Assembly (NCBI RefSeq): GCF_000420545.1
Contig: NZ_ATVD01000001.1
Coordinates: 868,001-932,000 of the forward strand
Source of the DNA: Arenimonas oryziterrae DSM 21050 = YC6267
GTDB lineage: Bacteria > Pseudomonadota > Gammaproteobacteria > Xanthomonadales > Xanthomonadaceae
Direction: 5' to 3'
Length of the DNA: 64,000 nucleotides
How positions within the stretch are numbered: position 1 is the stretch's first letter; each line of letters opens with the position of its first letter. Positions 1-9,525 of the stretch are shown here, in pieces. A model generated the notes under the pieces. It worked only from the letters and a program-made list of their open reading frames with translations. It did not search any database and was not told the DNA's origin. The position numbers and the translations under genes were made by a program.

Positions 1-411
1 GTCGCGAATCGACTGTTCCAGTTCGTGCGCCGTGCGGCAGGGACCTTTCGGCGGACCCTCGGGAACTACCGGTGCAACGACCACGGGTGGCGGTGGCGGG
101 GCAGGCGGCGGCGTCTCCCGCGTGGTGCCGGCCATGATCGACAGGCTGCGTGCATCCGCGGATTCCTTCGCACGACGCGCTTCGGCCTGCTGCAGCTGTT
201 CGGGCGTGGGTTGCGGATCGGGCACGGACTCGCGTTTCCACACCTGCACCGAACCCTTGGGGCATCGATCCGACTGGATGCTGGTTACGCCGTTCGCGTC
301 CGTGCATTTGTACAGCGCGCCCGGGGCGGCTTCGCTGCGCGGCGGCAGCAGGCTCGCGAACGCGATCAGCGTGATCGCTCCGCCGACGGCGGCACGACTA
401 GCGGCGTTCAT
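1..411 (-). CDS. DUF4124 domain-containing exported protein (3' end outside the window)
   Basis: Reading frame open from an ATG at 411 to the window edge, 137 codons visible. The N-terminus has a hydrophobic stretch ending near SEAA that looks like a signal peptide. It is followed by a DUF4124-type motif (LYKCTDANGVTSIQSD, cysteine pair around residues 40 and 54) and a Pro/Glu-rich linker. DUF4124 proteins are small periplasmic proteins of unknown role, common in gammaproteobacteria. The start overlaps the stop of the upstream M28 peptidase gene by 14 nt in another frame, so the two are probably translated from one message. The C-terminal part is not visible, so the full architecture cannot be given. 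Confidence 0.75.
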   Translation of the reverse strand, partial: MNAASRAAVGGAITLIAFASLLPPRSEAAPGALYKCTDANGVTSIQSDRCPKGSVQVWKRESVPDPQPTPEQLQQAEARRAKESADARSLSIMAGTTRETPPPAPPPPPVVVAPVVPEGPPKGPCRTAHELEQSIRD

Positions 412-2050
412 TGGCACTCGCATCGCGCGCGGCGCGGAATTCCGAATCGGCGGCCCAGTTCGGCCAGCGCGAGGACTGCGCCAGATCGCGTCCGAACTCG
501 CCAAGCATGCGCAGATCGCGCGCCATGCCGGTGAAGGACCAATCGGCCCGCCACTCGTCGGCCGGCTGATGATAGGCATCGGTGTTGTAGGCCTTGTCCG
601 CGGCCTCGCCGGCTTCGACGCCGCCGTCGATCCAGTCGTTGCCCGAGCCATAGGAAATCGCCGGCACGCCGCGCTTGGCGAAGCTGAAGTGATCGGAGCG
701 GAAGAAATAGCCCGCTTCCGGGTGTCCGTCCGGCGTGTAGGTCAGACCCTCGGTCTTCGCTTTCGCGACCAGATCGTCGATGAGCTGCAGCTTCGCGGTA
801 CCCGAGATGCTGAAGTTGCGCGCCGGCCCGTGCGGATCGAGGGCATCGACATTGATCACGCCGACCGTCGTGGCCAGCGGATAGACCGGATTGGCCGAGT
901 AGTACTCCGACCCCAGCAAGCCCTTCTCCTCCGCCGTCACCGCCAGGAACACCACCGAACGCGCGCTGCGCGGCTGCTGCGCGAACCAGCGCCCCAATTC
1001 GATCAGGCTGGCGATGCCGGTGGCGTTGTCGATCGCGCCGTTGTAGATGCGATCGCCCTTGGCATCGGGTTCGCCGACGCCCAGATGGTCCCAATGCCCG
1101 CTGTAGATGACGGTTTCGTTGGGGCGGCGGCGGCCGTCGAGCCGGCCGAGCACGTTCTGCGAGGTGATCACCTGGGTGTCGACGGCGTAGTTCGCCGAGA
1201 AGGACACGTCTTTCAGCGTCACTGGCTGGAAATCGCGCGTCTGTGCCTGCTTCTTCAGCGCCTCGAAATCCAGGCCGGCGCGCTGGAACAGGTCCACCGC
1301 GAAATCGCGCTGCACCCAGGCCTCGAGCGCCGGATGTTTCGCGGTCGGATCCTGGCGCACGATGTCGAACATCGTGTTGGTGTTGGAATTTTTCACCGTC
1401 GCCCAACCGTAGGACGCGGGCGCGGTCTCGTGCACGATCAGCAGGCCGATCGCGCCCTGGCGCGCGGCTTCTTCAAACTTGTAGGTCCAGCGACCGTAGT
1501 AGGTCATGCCCTTGCCGCTGAAATCGCCGACGCCGGTTTCGAAATCGGGATCGTTGATCAGGGCAACCGCGATCTTGCCGCGCAGGTCGACGCCCTTGAA
1601 GTCGTCCCATTGCCGCTCGGGCGCCTTGACGCCATAACCGACGAACACCAGGGGCGCGTTCTCGATCGCCACCGAGGTGCTGCCGTTCATCGCGGCGCGA
1701 ATGGCGATTTGCTCGCCCTGGGTCAGCGCCTGCGTCTTGCCGGCGACCGTCACGCCGAGCGTCATCGGACCGCTGAACTGGAAGCGGCCCAGCGGCACCG
1801 CCTGCGTCCAGCCGCGCTTGCCATCGACCAGATCGCCGCCCGGCTGCAGGCCGGCGGCCTGGAATTGCGCGATGAGATAGTCGATGGTTTTTTTCTCGCC
1901 GGCCGTAGCCGGGCCGCGGCCTTCGTAAGCATCCGACGATAGCTCTTTCACTTCCGCCGACAGACGCTGCGGGTCGATCGACGGCGACTCGGCCGCGATC
2001 GCAGTCGCGGACAGAGACAAGGAGATCAGGACGAGAGACAGTGGTTTCAC
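398..2050 (-). CDS. M28 family zinc metallopeptidase, exported
   Basis: A 550-residue protein with a GTG start and an N-terminal signal peptide (about residues 1-20, ending SATAIAA). The first half contains a protease-associated (PA) type insert. The second half carries the M28 zinc ligand pattern in order: His in SGHWDHLG (about residue 318), Asp in IDNATG (about 341), the Glu-Glu pair in AEEKG (about 374), Asp in NVDAL (about 401) and His in RSDHFS (about 454). M28 enzymes of this layout are periplasmic or secreted aminopeptidases or carboxypeptidases releasing single residues from peptides; the exact specificity cannot be told. It is followed, with a 14-nt overlap, by the DUF4124 gene. Confidence 0.93.
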   Translation of the reverse strand: MKPLSLVLISLSLSATAIAAESPSIDPQRLSAEVKELSSDAYEGRGPATAGEKKTIDYLIAQFQAAGLQPGGDLVDGKRGWTQAVPLGRFQFSGPMTLGVTVAGKTQALTQGEQIAIRAAMNGSTSVAIENAPLVFVGYGVKAPERQWDDFKGVDLRGKIAVALINDPDFETGVGDFSGKGMTYYGRWTYKFEEAARQGAIGLLIVHETAPASYGWATVKNSNTNTMFDIVRQDPTAKHPALEAWVQRDFAVDLFQRAGLDFEALKKQAQTRDFQPVTLKDVSFSANYAVDTQVITSQNVLGRLDGRRRPNETVIYSGHWDHLGVGEPDAKGDRIYNGAIDNATGIASLIELGRWFAQQPRSARSVVFLAVTAEEKGLLGSEYYSANPVYPLATTVGVINVDALDPHGPARNFSISGTAKLQLIDDLVAKAKTEGLTYTPDGHPEAGYFFRSDHFSFAKRGVPAISYGSGNDWIDGGVEAGEAADKAYNTDAYHQPADEWRADWSFTGMARDLRMLGEFGRDLAQSSRWPNWAADSEFRAARDASANERR

Positions 2051-2137
2051 GAGGGCGACCCGTCGGAGGGAGAGCCCGATGCTAGTTCGGGGTTCCGGGC
2101 GCGTCCATAGGCCGGGCGCGCCCCGCTCAGGCGATGC

Positions 2138-2980
2138 TCACACCGTCGTGTGCCAGGACAGGGGCTCGGGATAACGACGCCCGGCGCGCAGTGGCCGGAA
2201 ACAGGGCTGCGTGCGGTAGAAAGCTTCATCCTGGATTTCGCGATGCCAGCCGGGAATGCCGGACAGCGGCAAGGGCCGCAATTCCTGCGGGTCGAGCAGG
2301 CAGGCGGACGCGAGAATCGCCTCGGCGATCCGCGCATCGATCGCAGCGCGCACGTCGCCGGCGGCGCCGTCATCGTCGAACAGCACCAGGGTCTTGGCGA
2401 CGAGCAGCATCTGCGGATGCAGCGCGTGTTCGGGCAAGGCATGCCCGATCACCGCGAGCACCAGGCGGCCGTCGTGCCAGGCCGCGCGCTCGCGCAGGAA
2501 TAGGCCCTCCCAGTCGTGCGCATCCCAGAGCGGCAACAAGCGACGATCGCGCAACAACAGCACCGCCCCGCCCTCGTCGAACTGCGTCAATGCATCTTGT
2601 GCGCGCGTGCGCTGTTGCGTTCCGACCCGGGCGATATCGGCGACCTGGCGGACGTTGAGCGCGGATTTGATCGCCGGATAATTGCGCCAGGCGAGCGCGT
2701 TGAACAAGTCGTGCCAGTTTTCCGCGCGCGTGGGAATCTCGCCGTGCTCGTGGATGCGCTGTTCGTAGGGCAACGGCGCGTCGTCCAGCGTCTGCTCGAC
2801 CAGGCGCAGCGCACGACCGGTGACGCGGTGCGTCAGTGGCTGCACCTGAGCGTCGAGCGCGGCGATCGTCGGCCACGCGTCCTGCGCAAGCAGTTCCCGT
2901 GCCGCGCGGTGTTCGTCGAAAACGGGCTGGGAAAACGTATCGGCGCGGAGCGTGCCGCGTTCGGGAGCTAGGAAGCGCAT
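2138..2980 (-). CDS. DUF3025 domain-containing protein
   Basis: A 280-residue soluble protein. The reading frame is open further upstream, but the ATG at 2980 (MRFLAPERG) gives the expected family length and sits 13 nt inside the end of the preceding EcsC-like gene, typical of coupled translation. Recognisable DUF3025 features are the WHDLFNALAW segment, the following RxxxxR-rich stretch, and FDEGGAVLL in the middle. The family is widespread in beta- and gammaproteobacteria and has no assigned biochemical role. No membrane segment or signal peptide is seen, so it is probably cytoplasmic. Confidence 0.82.
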   Translation of the reverse strand: MRFLAPERGTLRADTFSQPVFDEHRAARELLAQDAWPTIAALDAQVQPLTHRVTGRALRLVEQTLDDAPLPYEQRIHEHGEIPTRAENWHDLFNALAWRNYPAIKSALNVRQVADIARVGTQQRTRAQDALTQFDEGGAVLLLRDRRLLPLWDAHDWEGLFLRERAAWHDGRLVLAVIGHALPEHALHPQMLLVAKTLVLFDDDGAAGDVRAAIDARIAEAILASACLLDPQELRPLPLSGIPGWHREIQDEAFYRTQPCFRPLRAGRRYPEPLSWHTTV

Positions 2981-3699
2981 TCCCCGATTGTAGCGACCGG
3001 TGACGGCGACGGCAGCAAGGGAACCGGCGCGGGCAAACACTCCACGTCGCTCTCGAACAGCTCGACGGCGCTGCGCGCGACTTGCAGGGTGTCGTAGTAC
3101 GCGTATGCCGCCACGCCGGCCGCGCCGATCACAGGCAACCAGCGACTGATGCCGGCACCCAGGGCGCGTTGACTCACGCGCACGCCGATCTTGCGTGCGG
3201 CCAGCTGCAGCATTCGCACACTGGCCTGTTGCACCAGGAACCGCCCGCCCACCTGCACGACCAGATCGCGGACCGCCTGCGCCGCGGTATGGCGGAACAG
3301 GCAATACAGCATGCGCTCGCGATCGAGCGTGGCCTGCTTGCCGTAGACGCCGGCGATGTCGGCGACCATTTGCGCCTGCAGTGCCCAGACGGCGGCCAGC
3401 TCCGGCAGCACCGTCAGCCAGCCCAACGCGCCCGGCGGCAGCGCGAGCGCACCGGACGTCGTCGCAGCCCGGCGTGCGGCGGCGTGGGCGATCTGTCGCG
3501 CCTGCATGGCGGCCGCGCCGCTGAGCGCACGGTCGGTTGCGGGAATGCGGCCCAGCAGATCGAGCAGGGCATCACCGATGCGATGGCCGGGTGCGAGATC
3601 CTGTGCGGCGTCGCGGGCGGGCGAAAGACGAGACGGAGATCGGATGATGGCGGTCCGCAGTAGTGGAGACAGCACACAGCCTAGGACAGACGAGCGCAA
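2968..3699 (-). CDS. EcsC/DUF697-like protein
   Basis: About 235-243 residues, helical and alanine-rich. The stretch LPELAAVWALQAQMVADIAGVYGK, the following DRERMLYCLFRH segment, and the C-terminal WLPVIGAAGVAAYAYYDT resemble EcsC-type proteins (membrane-associated, function unclear). This is a family-level guess from pattern, not a firm match. The start is uncertain: the longest frame begins with TTG at 3699, while a GTG at 3675 is equally plausible and neither has a clear ribosome binding site. It overlaps the downstream DUF3025 gene by 13 nt, so the two form a unit. Confidence 0.6.
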   Translation of the reverse strand: MRSSVLGCVLSPLLRTAIIRSPSRLSPARDAAQDLAPGHRIGDALLDLLGRIPATDRALSGAAAMQARQIAHAAARRAATTSGALALPPGALGWLTVLPELAAVWALQAQMVADIAGVYGKQATLDRERMLYCLFRHTAAQAVRDLVVQVGGRFLVQQASVRMLQLAARKIGVRVSQRALGAGISRWLPVIGAAGVAAYAYYDTLQVARSAVELFESDVECLPAPVPLLPSPSPVATIGECAS

Positions 3700-3786
3700 C
3701 GGGCGTTAAATGTGCAGCCGCGAGAACCGGTTCGTCGGTTGCGCGACAGCGGGCGCGCCATCATTACGACGCGCCCGCGCTGTCGG

Positions 3787-4164
3787 CTACTTTTTCGGGT
3801 TCTGTTGATCGCTCATTTCTTTCTTCGCCGCTTCCGCAGCGGCGGCCGCCGCATCGGCTGCCTGCGCGGCTTCTTCCTTCACTTCCGCCGATGCCTGATG
3901 CGCAGCGGCGGCGAGGTTCTCGCCGGCTTCAGCAGAGGCGGCGGCGGCGGCATCAGCGCTGGCGCTGGCTGCGTCGGAAATCGCCGCACCGGCGTTGTCC
4001 ATCGCTGCATCGGCGCGCGCGGCCGTGGCATCCGCGGCGGGCGCCACCTCCGCCGCATCCGAACGCGCCGCTTCGGCCTGGGCCTCGTCGGTCCGGGCGG
4101 TGTCGCAAGCCGTCAGCGCCAAGCTCAGGCCTGCGGCAAGGAAAATCGTCGAAATTCGCTTCAT
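3787..4164 (-). CDS. Small alanine-rich lipoprotein
   Basis: A 125-residue protein. The frame is open upstream, but MKRISTIFLAAGLSLALTAC, starting at 4164, is a textbook lipoprotein signal with lipobox LTAC, which fixes the start. The mature part is almost entirely Ala, Asp, Glu and Ser (ADAAAAASAEAGE and similar repeats) and ends in a Lys-rich tail. It should form a long amphipathic helix or coiled coil anchored to the membrane, in the style of Lpp-like or LEA-like envelope proteins. No enzymatic domain is visible. Confidence 0.75.
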   Translation of the reverse strand: MKRISTIFLAAGLSLALTACDTARTDEAQAEAARSDAAEVAPAADATAARADAAMDNAGAAISDAASASADAAAAASAEAGENLAAAAHQASAEVKEEAAQAADAAAAAAEAAKKEMSDQQNPKK

Positions 4165-4352
4165 GGTCGTTGCTCCGGGAAGGTCTCGCTCTCCCGCGCA
4201 GGCCAGGGTGCCGGCGCGGCGCGGACGCCCAACGATCAGCAGGAACCATGCCACGCGCACCACCGCGCTGTGTCGAAGGATGGTGGCGGCAACAGCGCCT
4301 CGTCTCAGGCAAATCGCCCTGTCGACTCAGGCAGACTGCATGATGACCGCGA

Positions 4353-5045
4353 CTACTCGCCCGAGTACGCGCAGCCTTTCCACGACTTGCCATTGATCGT
4401 CGCCTGCGCGGTCCAGGCATACAGATGATCGGACATGCCGTCGTTGCAAGGCGTATGCGTGAGCGTCACGGCGATCGTCGTGTTGTCCGAGGAGACCTCG
4501 GCCTGCCGGGTATCGCCTTGCTCGGCAAATCCGGAGAACGCGACGGTGATCGCGGACGCATCGGGCTGCTCGAACGTCATCGCGCCGCCAGAAGCGGTCA
4601 GCGACCAGAACGGCTCGGTGCCATGGGCCTTGAACACGAACGGCGTGGGCGCCTCGTTGCAACCCGGCCCGTCGACATAGGCCAGCTCGATGCGCGAGAG
4701 GCTGCGCCCGGTGTCGGTATGCGCCGTGCCCCAGGCATCGACGAAGAATTCGCGCGGACCTTGCTTGAGGAAGGCTTCCACGAACGATTCCGCCGCCGGC
4801 GACAGGGCCGTGATGCGCTGGGTCTGCTCGCCGCACAAGGTGATGCCGTAGCCGTCCTTGCCCACGACCAGCTGCCCACGCAGGCGTTCTTCGGCCGGCG
4901 CCGCCGGTTCGCTGGTGACGTCGGGTGCAGTGACCGTCGTGGGCGTCGGCGTCGATGCCGGAACCGCCGGCGTCGCCTGCGGCTGGCAGGCCGCAAGCGT
5001 CAAGGTGGCGAACAACAGCGGCACGACGCGATGCGGGCGATTCAT
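4353..5045 (-). CDS. COG3650-type lipoprotein
   Basis: A 230-residue protein with a lipoprotein signal (LTLAAC, Cys at about residue 20), then a Pro/Thr-rich linker. A domain with GKDGYGITLCGEQTQRI follows, and the C-terminal part contains HGTEPFWSL and CNDGMSDHLYAWTAQATINGKSWKGC. The GxEPFWS and paired-Cys features match COG3650, a family of periplasmic proteins of unknown function often found with MliC/HslJ-like envelope proteins. Likely anchored in the outer membrane. The next gene upstream on the same strand, the exported protein beginning at 5787, ends only 19 nt away, suggesting co-transcription. Confidence 0.75.
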   Translation of the reverse strand: MNRPHRVVPLLFATLTLAACQPQATPAVPASTPTPTTVTAPDVTSEPAAPAEERLRGQLVVGKDGYGITLCGEQTQRITALSPAAESFVEAFLKQGPREFFVDAWGTAHTDTGRSLSRIELAYVDGPGCNEAPTPFVFKAHGTEPFWSLTASGGAMTFEQPDASAITVAFSGFAEQGDTRQAEVSSDNTTIAVTLTHTPCNDGMSDHLYAWTAQATINGKSWKGCAYSGE

Positions 5046-5064
5046 GGCATTCCTCGCAGTTTCG

Positions 5065-5787
5065 TCAGGGTTTGTTGGCGACGGCCAGCGTGCGCGTCAC
5101 CAGCGTGCCCAAGGTCTGGCGCACGCGCTCGAGATCGGCCGGAGCGTGATACTGCTGGTAGGTGTACACGAAAATGACTTTGTTGCGCACATGCAGGACG
5201 GCGCCAGCCGCCGCGAGTTTGACCTCGACCGTCTGCCCGGCCGTGCTGAAACTGACCGGCAGCACCATCATGAAGCGGATCGATTCGGCGTCGGTGCCGT
5301 ACACCATTGGCCGACCCATCTGGCCGAACACGATATCGACGTCTTGCTGCGACACGGCACGCACGCGCTGGTTCATGCCGGCGGCGTCGTCGCGCATGAG
5401 CGCATTCATGTCCAACGAACCCATCTGCGCAGCGAGACCCGGCTTGGCCTGCGCCCATTCGCCGGCGCTGATCTGCTTGCCTTCGAGTTCGCGGAACACC
5501 TGCACGGCGTAGAACACGTCTTCGGCCAGCGCACCGGAGGTCACGCGTCGCGCATCGGCCTGCGTGTAGAACGATTCGATCAGTCGGTTCTGCGTGCCGA
5601 CGGCGGCGGCTGTTACCGCGAACACTTCCGGCGTTTTCACGCTGGCGCGCACATAGCCGTTGCTGAGCGGGAAATTGACCGTCGTGCCGCCGACCGACAG
5701 CGGCACGGTCGTGTAGTCGGACTTGGTGGTGTTCTTGGCCAGCGCGAACGCCGGCAGCAGGGCAAGCAGCAGCAGAAAACGTTTCAT
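5065..5787 (-). CDS. Exported protein of unknown function
   Basis: A 240-residue protein. MKRFLLLLALLPAFALA at 5787 is a clear signal peptide and sets the start inside a slightly longer open frame. The mature protein has VPLSVGGTTVNFPLSNGYVRA near its N-terminus and a predicted beta-rich core ending VIFVYTYQQYH. I do not recognise a family with confidence. It lies 19 nt upstream of the COG3650 lipoprotein gene and probably shares its transcript, so a role in the cell envelope is a reasonable inference only. Confidence 0.7.
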   Translation of the reverse strand: MKRFLLLLALLPAFALAKNTTKSDYTTVPLSVGGTTVNFPLSNGYVRASVKTPEVFAVTAAAVGTQNRLIESFYTQADARRVTSGALAEDVFYAVQVFRELEGKQISAGEWAQAKPGLAAQMGSLDMNALMRDDAAGMNQRVRAVSQQDVDIVFGQMGRPMVYGTDAESIRFMMVLPVSFSTAGQTVEVKLAAAGAVLHVRNKVIFVYTYQQYHAPADLERVRQTLGTLVTRTLAVANKP

Positions 5788-5898
5788 GGCGGATTCCCCG
5801 GCAGGCGGTTCGGGCATGCTTCCCCTTTCCGCCGCCGCTGACAAGCCCCGTACGCCGCCGGAAACCCCGATGGCGCGCTCACGCGGCTTGTGCAGGCA

Positions 5899-8547
5899 TC
5901 AGCTCCGATGTTTCGCCAGCCAAGCATCGACCGCCGGCAGGCGTTCGCGACGGATCTTGATCCGGTACGTGATGCCGGCCACTGCCGTCTCGGCATCGCG
6001 GCGCGAGCCTTCGGCCAGATTCGCGGCCGCATACGCGCGAATCTTCGCGATCATCGCCGGATCGGCCGATCCACCGGCCAGGCCAGGGTAGTAGCGGCTG
6101 CGCGACGTGGAGTCGACGCGTTCGTTCACCGCCGCCATGTTCTCCAGCGCGAAATCGAACGCCAGGTCCGGGTGCAAACCGGCGACGTCGCCGATCATGC
6201 CGGCGCTGTTGGTCGCACCGGGCTCGTCGGTCAAGGCCAGGGCCAAGGCACGCTTGGCAAGCGTTTCGTCCTCGCTGAAGGCCAGCAACGAATACATCTG
6301 GTCCTTGATCAGTGGCGTTTTCTCGGCGACGGCCGCCGCGTGCAACGCGTCCCAGGTCCGCGCGTCGGCATGACGGGCCACCACGGCGAGAATGGTTTTT
6401 CGCAACGCGGCGGGGACGGCAGCCGGGTCGCTATCCTGCGCGGCGTAGCGACGACGGGCTTCGGCGATGACTTCGGCGTCGCCGAGCGCGCTCAAGGTGC
6501 CGATGAGATTGCTGCGCAGGATCGCGACGGTATCGAGTTCGCCAGGTTGCGCGATCCAACCCACACGCGTGAACACCGGCGAAAGACGCGTGATCGCAAA
6601 CTTGCGGAACGCCGCCTGCCGCGCCGGCTCGCCATCGTAATAGCCGTTGATGCTGTTGAAGACCCGGGAAATCTTGCCCCAGATCTGTGGATCGGCATCG
6701 ACGGGCGTGGCACTGGCGAGATCAAGGAAATCCGACGTTGGCTGCAGGCCCGCCACACCCAACGACCAGCTGTCGGACATGACACCCAACTGGTCGATCG
6801 GCGCCAGCGTCGCGAAACCGTTGCGGATGCCGGCAAACTGCGCCGGCGAATACAAAGTTCGGTAGTAACCGCTCTGCCCGGCATTGACGACGACCGGACC
6901 ACACCCGGGCACGCGCACCGAGCCTTTGCCGTCGCTGATGAGCGCGCGCACCGGCGCATTCGCGCCGAGACGGTCGACGATGACCGGCACCTGCCAGCGC
7001 AGCGGCGTCTTGTCGGGACGGTCGGTGGTGAATTCGCCCTGGCTCAGCTGCACGGTGGTCATGCCGTTCGCGCAGGTCGCGCTTTCGACCCGGATCATCG
7101 GCACGCCCGGCTGCAGGGTGAAATCGTGCGCGATCGCAGTGATCGGCTTGCCAGCCGCGGCTTCGACTTCCCGCCACAGATCATCGGACAGGGTGCTGCC
7201 ATAGGCGTGAGCCTTCATGTAGCGGCGCACGCCGTCGCGCCACGCGTCTTCGCCCACGTAGCTCTCGAGCATGCGGATGACCGCTTCGCCCTTGCCGTAG
7301 GTGATGCCGTCGAACGCCTGACTGGCCTGCTCGACAGTTTCAACGTGCTGCACCACCGGGTGCGTGGTCGCGAGTGCATCGCGGCCCATCGCCGACTCGC
7401 GCACGCCAACGGCCCCAAGCGCCGTGTTCCATTCCGGATGCAGCTTCTCGGTGGTGCGACCTTCCATCCACGAGGCGAAACCTTCGTTGAGCCACAGGTC
7501 GTCCCACCAGGCCATCGTCACCAGATCACCGAACCACTGGTGGGCGATTTCGTGGGCGGCGGTCGTGAAGATGTTCTGCTTGTCGTTCTCGGTGGAAATC
7601 GAAGGATCAAGCAGCATCGCGTATTCAAAGGTGTAGATCGCGCCCCAATTCTCCATCGCGCTGAAGAACTGGCTGCTGCCGGGCGAGGCGATGTTGTCGA
7701 GTTTGGGCAGCGGATAGGGCGTGGCGAAATAGTCGTTGTATTCCTGCAGGACGGCCTGCGACGAACTCAGGGCGAATGCCGCCTGCCCGCCCAGGCCCCT
7801 CTGCGTGACAACACCGACCTCGGTATCGCCTGCCTGCGCCGTCGCGCGCTCGAAATCGCCCAGGCCGAAGAACAGCAGGTAGGTCGACATGCGCGGCGAC
7901 ACGGCAAAACGCACCTTCGACAGGCCGCTGCCGACATCCGTGGCCTGTGCGATCGGCATGTTGCTTACGGCCATCTGCGTCTTGGGCACGGTGACTTCCA
8001 GCGCGAACGTGGCCTTGTAGGCCGGCTCGTCCCAGGACGGAATGAAACGACGCGCGTCGGAGTTCTCGAACTGCGTGTACAGGGCCCGCTGGTTGCCGGA
8101 CGCGGTGTCGTAGTCGATCGCGAACAGACCATTGGCCTGCGTGCCGATCTTGCCCGTGTAGTCCATCGCAAGCCGGTAACTTCCCGGTGCCAGCGGCTGA
8201 TCGAACGAGAACGTCGCCGTCTGCGCCTGGGCATCGACTCGCACGCTTGCGGTCAGGACGACGCCCACCGACGAGGTGAGCGAGACTTTCGAAAAGCGCA
8301 TGTCCAGGGCATTGAGGGTGATGCTGCGCGTGCTCTCCAGTACGTCGACGGTGATGACCACCTTGCCGTCGAAATCCAGGGTAGCGGCACGCGGAATGAT
8401 CGCGATGTCGTAGTGGGTGGGGCGCACCGTGCGTGGCAGTTGAGTCGTGTACAAACGCGCCGCGCTGGCTGCCGACGCAGCGTGGGCGGGCAGCGCGCCG
8501 GCGCCGGCAAGCGCGAGGGCAACGGCAGAGACCAGAAGACGATGCAT
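5899..8547 (-). CDS. M1 family zinc aminopeptidase, exported
   Basis: An 882-residue protein with a signal peptide (about 1-24, ending LPAHA). The M1 hallmarks are present: the exopeptidase motif in the form SAMENWGA (about residue 296) and the zinc site HEIAHQWFGD (about 333), with the third ligand Glu in LWLNEGFAS about 20 residues later. An N-terminal beta-saddle domain precedes the catalytic domain, and a long helical ERAP1-C-like domain forms the C-terminal 400 residues. It should remove N-terminal residues from peptides in the periplasm or outside. The gene stands alone; the neighbour on its 5' side is divergent. Confidence 0.95.
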   Translation of the reverse strand: MHRLLVSAVALALAGAGALPAHAASAASAARLYTTQLPRTVRPTHYDIAIIPRAATLDFDGKVVITVDVLESTRSITLNALDMRFSKVSLTSSVGVVLTASVRVDAQAQTATFSFDQPLAPGSYRLAMDYTGKIGTQANGLFAIDYDTASGNQRALYTQFENSDARRFIPSWDEPAYKATFALEVTVPKTQMAVSNMPIAQATDVGSGLSKVRFAVSPRMSTYLLFFGLGDFERATAQAGDTEVGVVTQRGLGGQAAFALSSSQAVLQEYNDYFATPYPLPKLDNIASPGSSQFFSAMENWGAIYTFEYAMLLDPSISTENDKQNIFTTAAHEIAHQWFGDLVTMAWWDDLWLNEGFASWMEGRTTEKLHPEWNTALGAVGVRESAMGRDALATTHPVVQHVETVEQASQAFDGITYGKGEAVIRMLESYVGEDAWRDGVRRYMKAHAYGSTLSDDLWREVEAAAGKPITAIAHDFTLQPGVPMIRVESATCANGMTTVQLSQGEFTTDRPDKTPLRWQVPVIVDRLGANAPVRALISDGKGSVRVPGCGPVVVNAGQSGYYRTLYSPAQFAGIRNGFATLAPIDQLGVMSDSWSLGVAGLQPTSDFLDLASATPVDADPQIWGKISRVFNSINGYYDGEPARQAAFRKFAITRLSPVFTRVGWIAQPGELDTVAILRSNLIGTLSALGDAEVIAEARRRYAAQDSDPAAVPAALRKTILAVVARHADARTWDALHAAAVAEKTPLIKDQMYSLLAFSEDETLAKRALALALTDEPGATNSAGMIGDVAGLHPDLAFDFALENMAAVNERVDSTSRSRYYPGLAGGSADPAMIAKIRAYAAANLAEGSRRDAETAVAGITYRIKIRRERLPAVDAWLAKHRS

Positions 8548-8797
8548 GGAGTTACCTCATGAAATGCCGGAGGGGCGCGGGACGTAAACGCGCCGCAAGA
8601 GCGGCGATCGCCGGGCGGAGTGCCGCGAATGGCGCGCGCTCCGTCCTCGGTCCAGCCGTGCAGCGAGCCTGAGGGGCCGCCCCCGATCGTCGACAGGGCC
8701 AGAAGTCATGACTCGCGCCTTGCCAGCACGAGGTATCCCAAGGATCATTCCCGCATCCAGGACGCGTCCTGTTGGCCCGCTCGCGCAAGGAAATCCG

Positions 8798-9193
8798 ATG
8801 TCCCGCCAGTCCAAGGCAAAACGCGACGCTCGCCGCAAACACCCGACGAAATCCGGCCCGGTGCGCGCCGGTCGACCGATCCAGGCCCATGCGCATCTGC
8901 TCGACGGCGATGGCAAGGTCATCGGCGGCGCCGGTCATCGCGACGAGCAGTGGTCGGTGATCTTCAACGGCAAGATCGTCGCCAATACCGACAGTCCCGG
9001 CATGGTCATCGCGATGCTCACGCACATCGCTGCGCTGCGTGAGCAGGCCGGCCATGCCGCGCAGACGAGCTATTCACCGGAGCTGCGCGAGCTCGCCACG
9101 GCCGAAGCGCAATTGCACGGCAAGACCCTGCCCGAATACCTGGACATGCTCGAAGCCGAGCGGCTGGAACGCGTGGCGGAGCGGGCCAGCTGA
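8798..9193 (+). CDS. Hypothetical cytosolic protein
   Basis: A 131-residue protein. The ATG at 8798 (MSRQSKAKRDARRKHP) is preceded by AAGGAAATCC, a better start than the upstream ATG of the open frame. The N-terminus is strongly basic, followed by a short beta-rich segment (LLDGDGKVIGGAGHRDEQWSVIFNGKIVAN) and a helical C-terminus. I do not recognise a named family. The basic N-terminus might bind nucleic acid, but this is only a guess from composition. It is divergent from the M1 peptidase gene. Confidence 0.7.
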   Translation: MSRQSKAKRDARRKHPTKSGPVRAGRPIQAHAHLLDGDGKVIGGAGHRDEQWSVIFNGKIVANTDSPGMVIAMLTHIAALREQAGHAAQTSYSPELRELATAEAQLHGKTLPEYLDMLEAERLERVAERAS

Positions 9194-9525
9194 GCGCGTC
9201 GCGGGGCATCATCCGTCCTTCACGCGGACAGGAATTTCATGTTCGGTAGGCCTGTTCAATTCGGCGTTCCGATTCAAAGCTTTACGCCAGCTATCTCGAA
9301 AAACCACGACGCGTCCACAGTCTGGGCCTGACCGGCCTCGTCCGTGTTGCCGTTTGCGGCACCAGATCACGTTATCGACGGATACCCCGGTGTAACTTTC
9401 GTGGCACTTGTCCTGCCCAAACTGAAACCGCCCCCCGGCAAAACAGACCAGGGTCATCAAGGGGATCATCGTCCTAGAGTGACGATGAAAACTTTTGCAC
9501 CAAGTCACCCATAAAGGGGATAGTC
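9194..9525. other. Intergenic region, 332 nt
   Basis: No gene that I can defend. A 99-codon minus-strand frame (9209-9508) exists but has no clear ribosome binding site or recognisable family. Base composition is somewhat lower in GC than the surroundings, as expected for a leader. AAGGGGAT at 9514-9521 is the likely ribosome binding site of the propeller-protein gene that follows. Confidence 0.5.

Noticed and set aside
32-1942. Long plus-strand open frame (636 codons) over the M28 peptidase gene
   Set aside because: Shadow of the minus-strand gene in high-GC DNA: no signal, domain or ribosome binding site, and an unnatural Arg/Ala/Gly-rich composition. The minus strand encodes a complete peptidase.
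5890-8562. 890-codon plus-strand frame over the M1 aminopeptidase gene
   Set aside because: Antisense shadow with no recognisable domain. The minus strand has the GAMEN-like and HExxH motifs.
9209-9508. 99-codon minus-strand frame in the gap before the propeller gene
   Set aside because: No ribosome binding site, no family, and the frame runs through the leader of the neighbouring gene.
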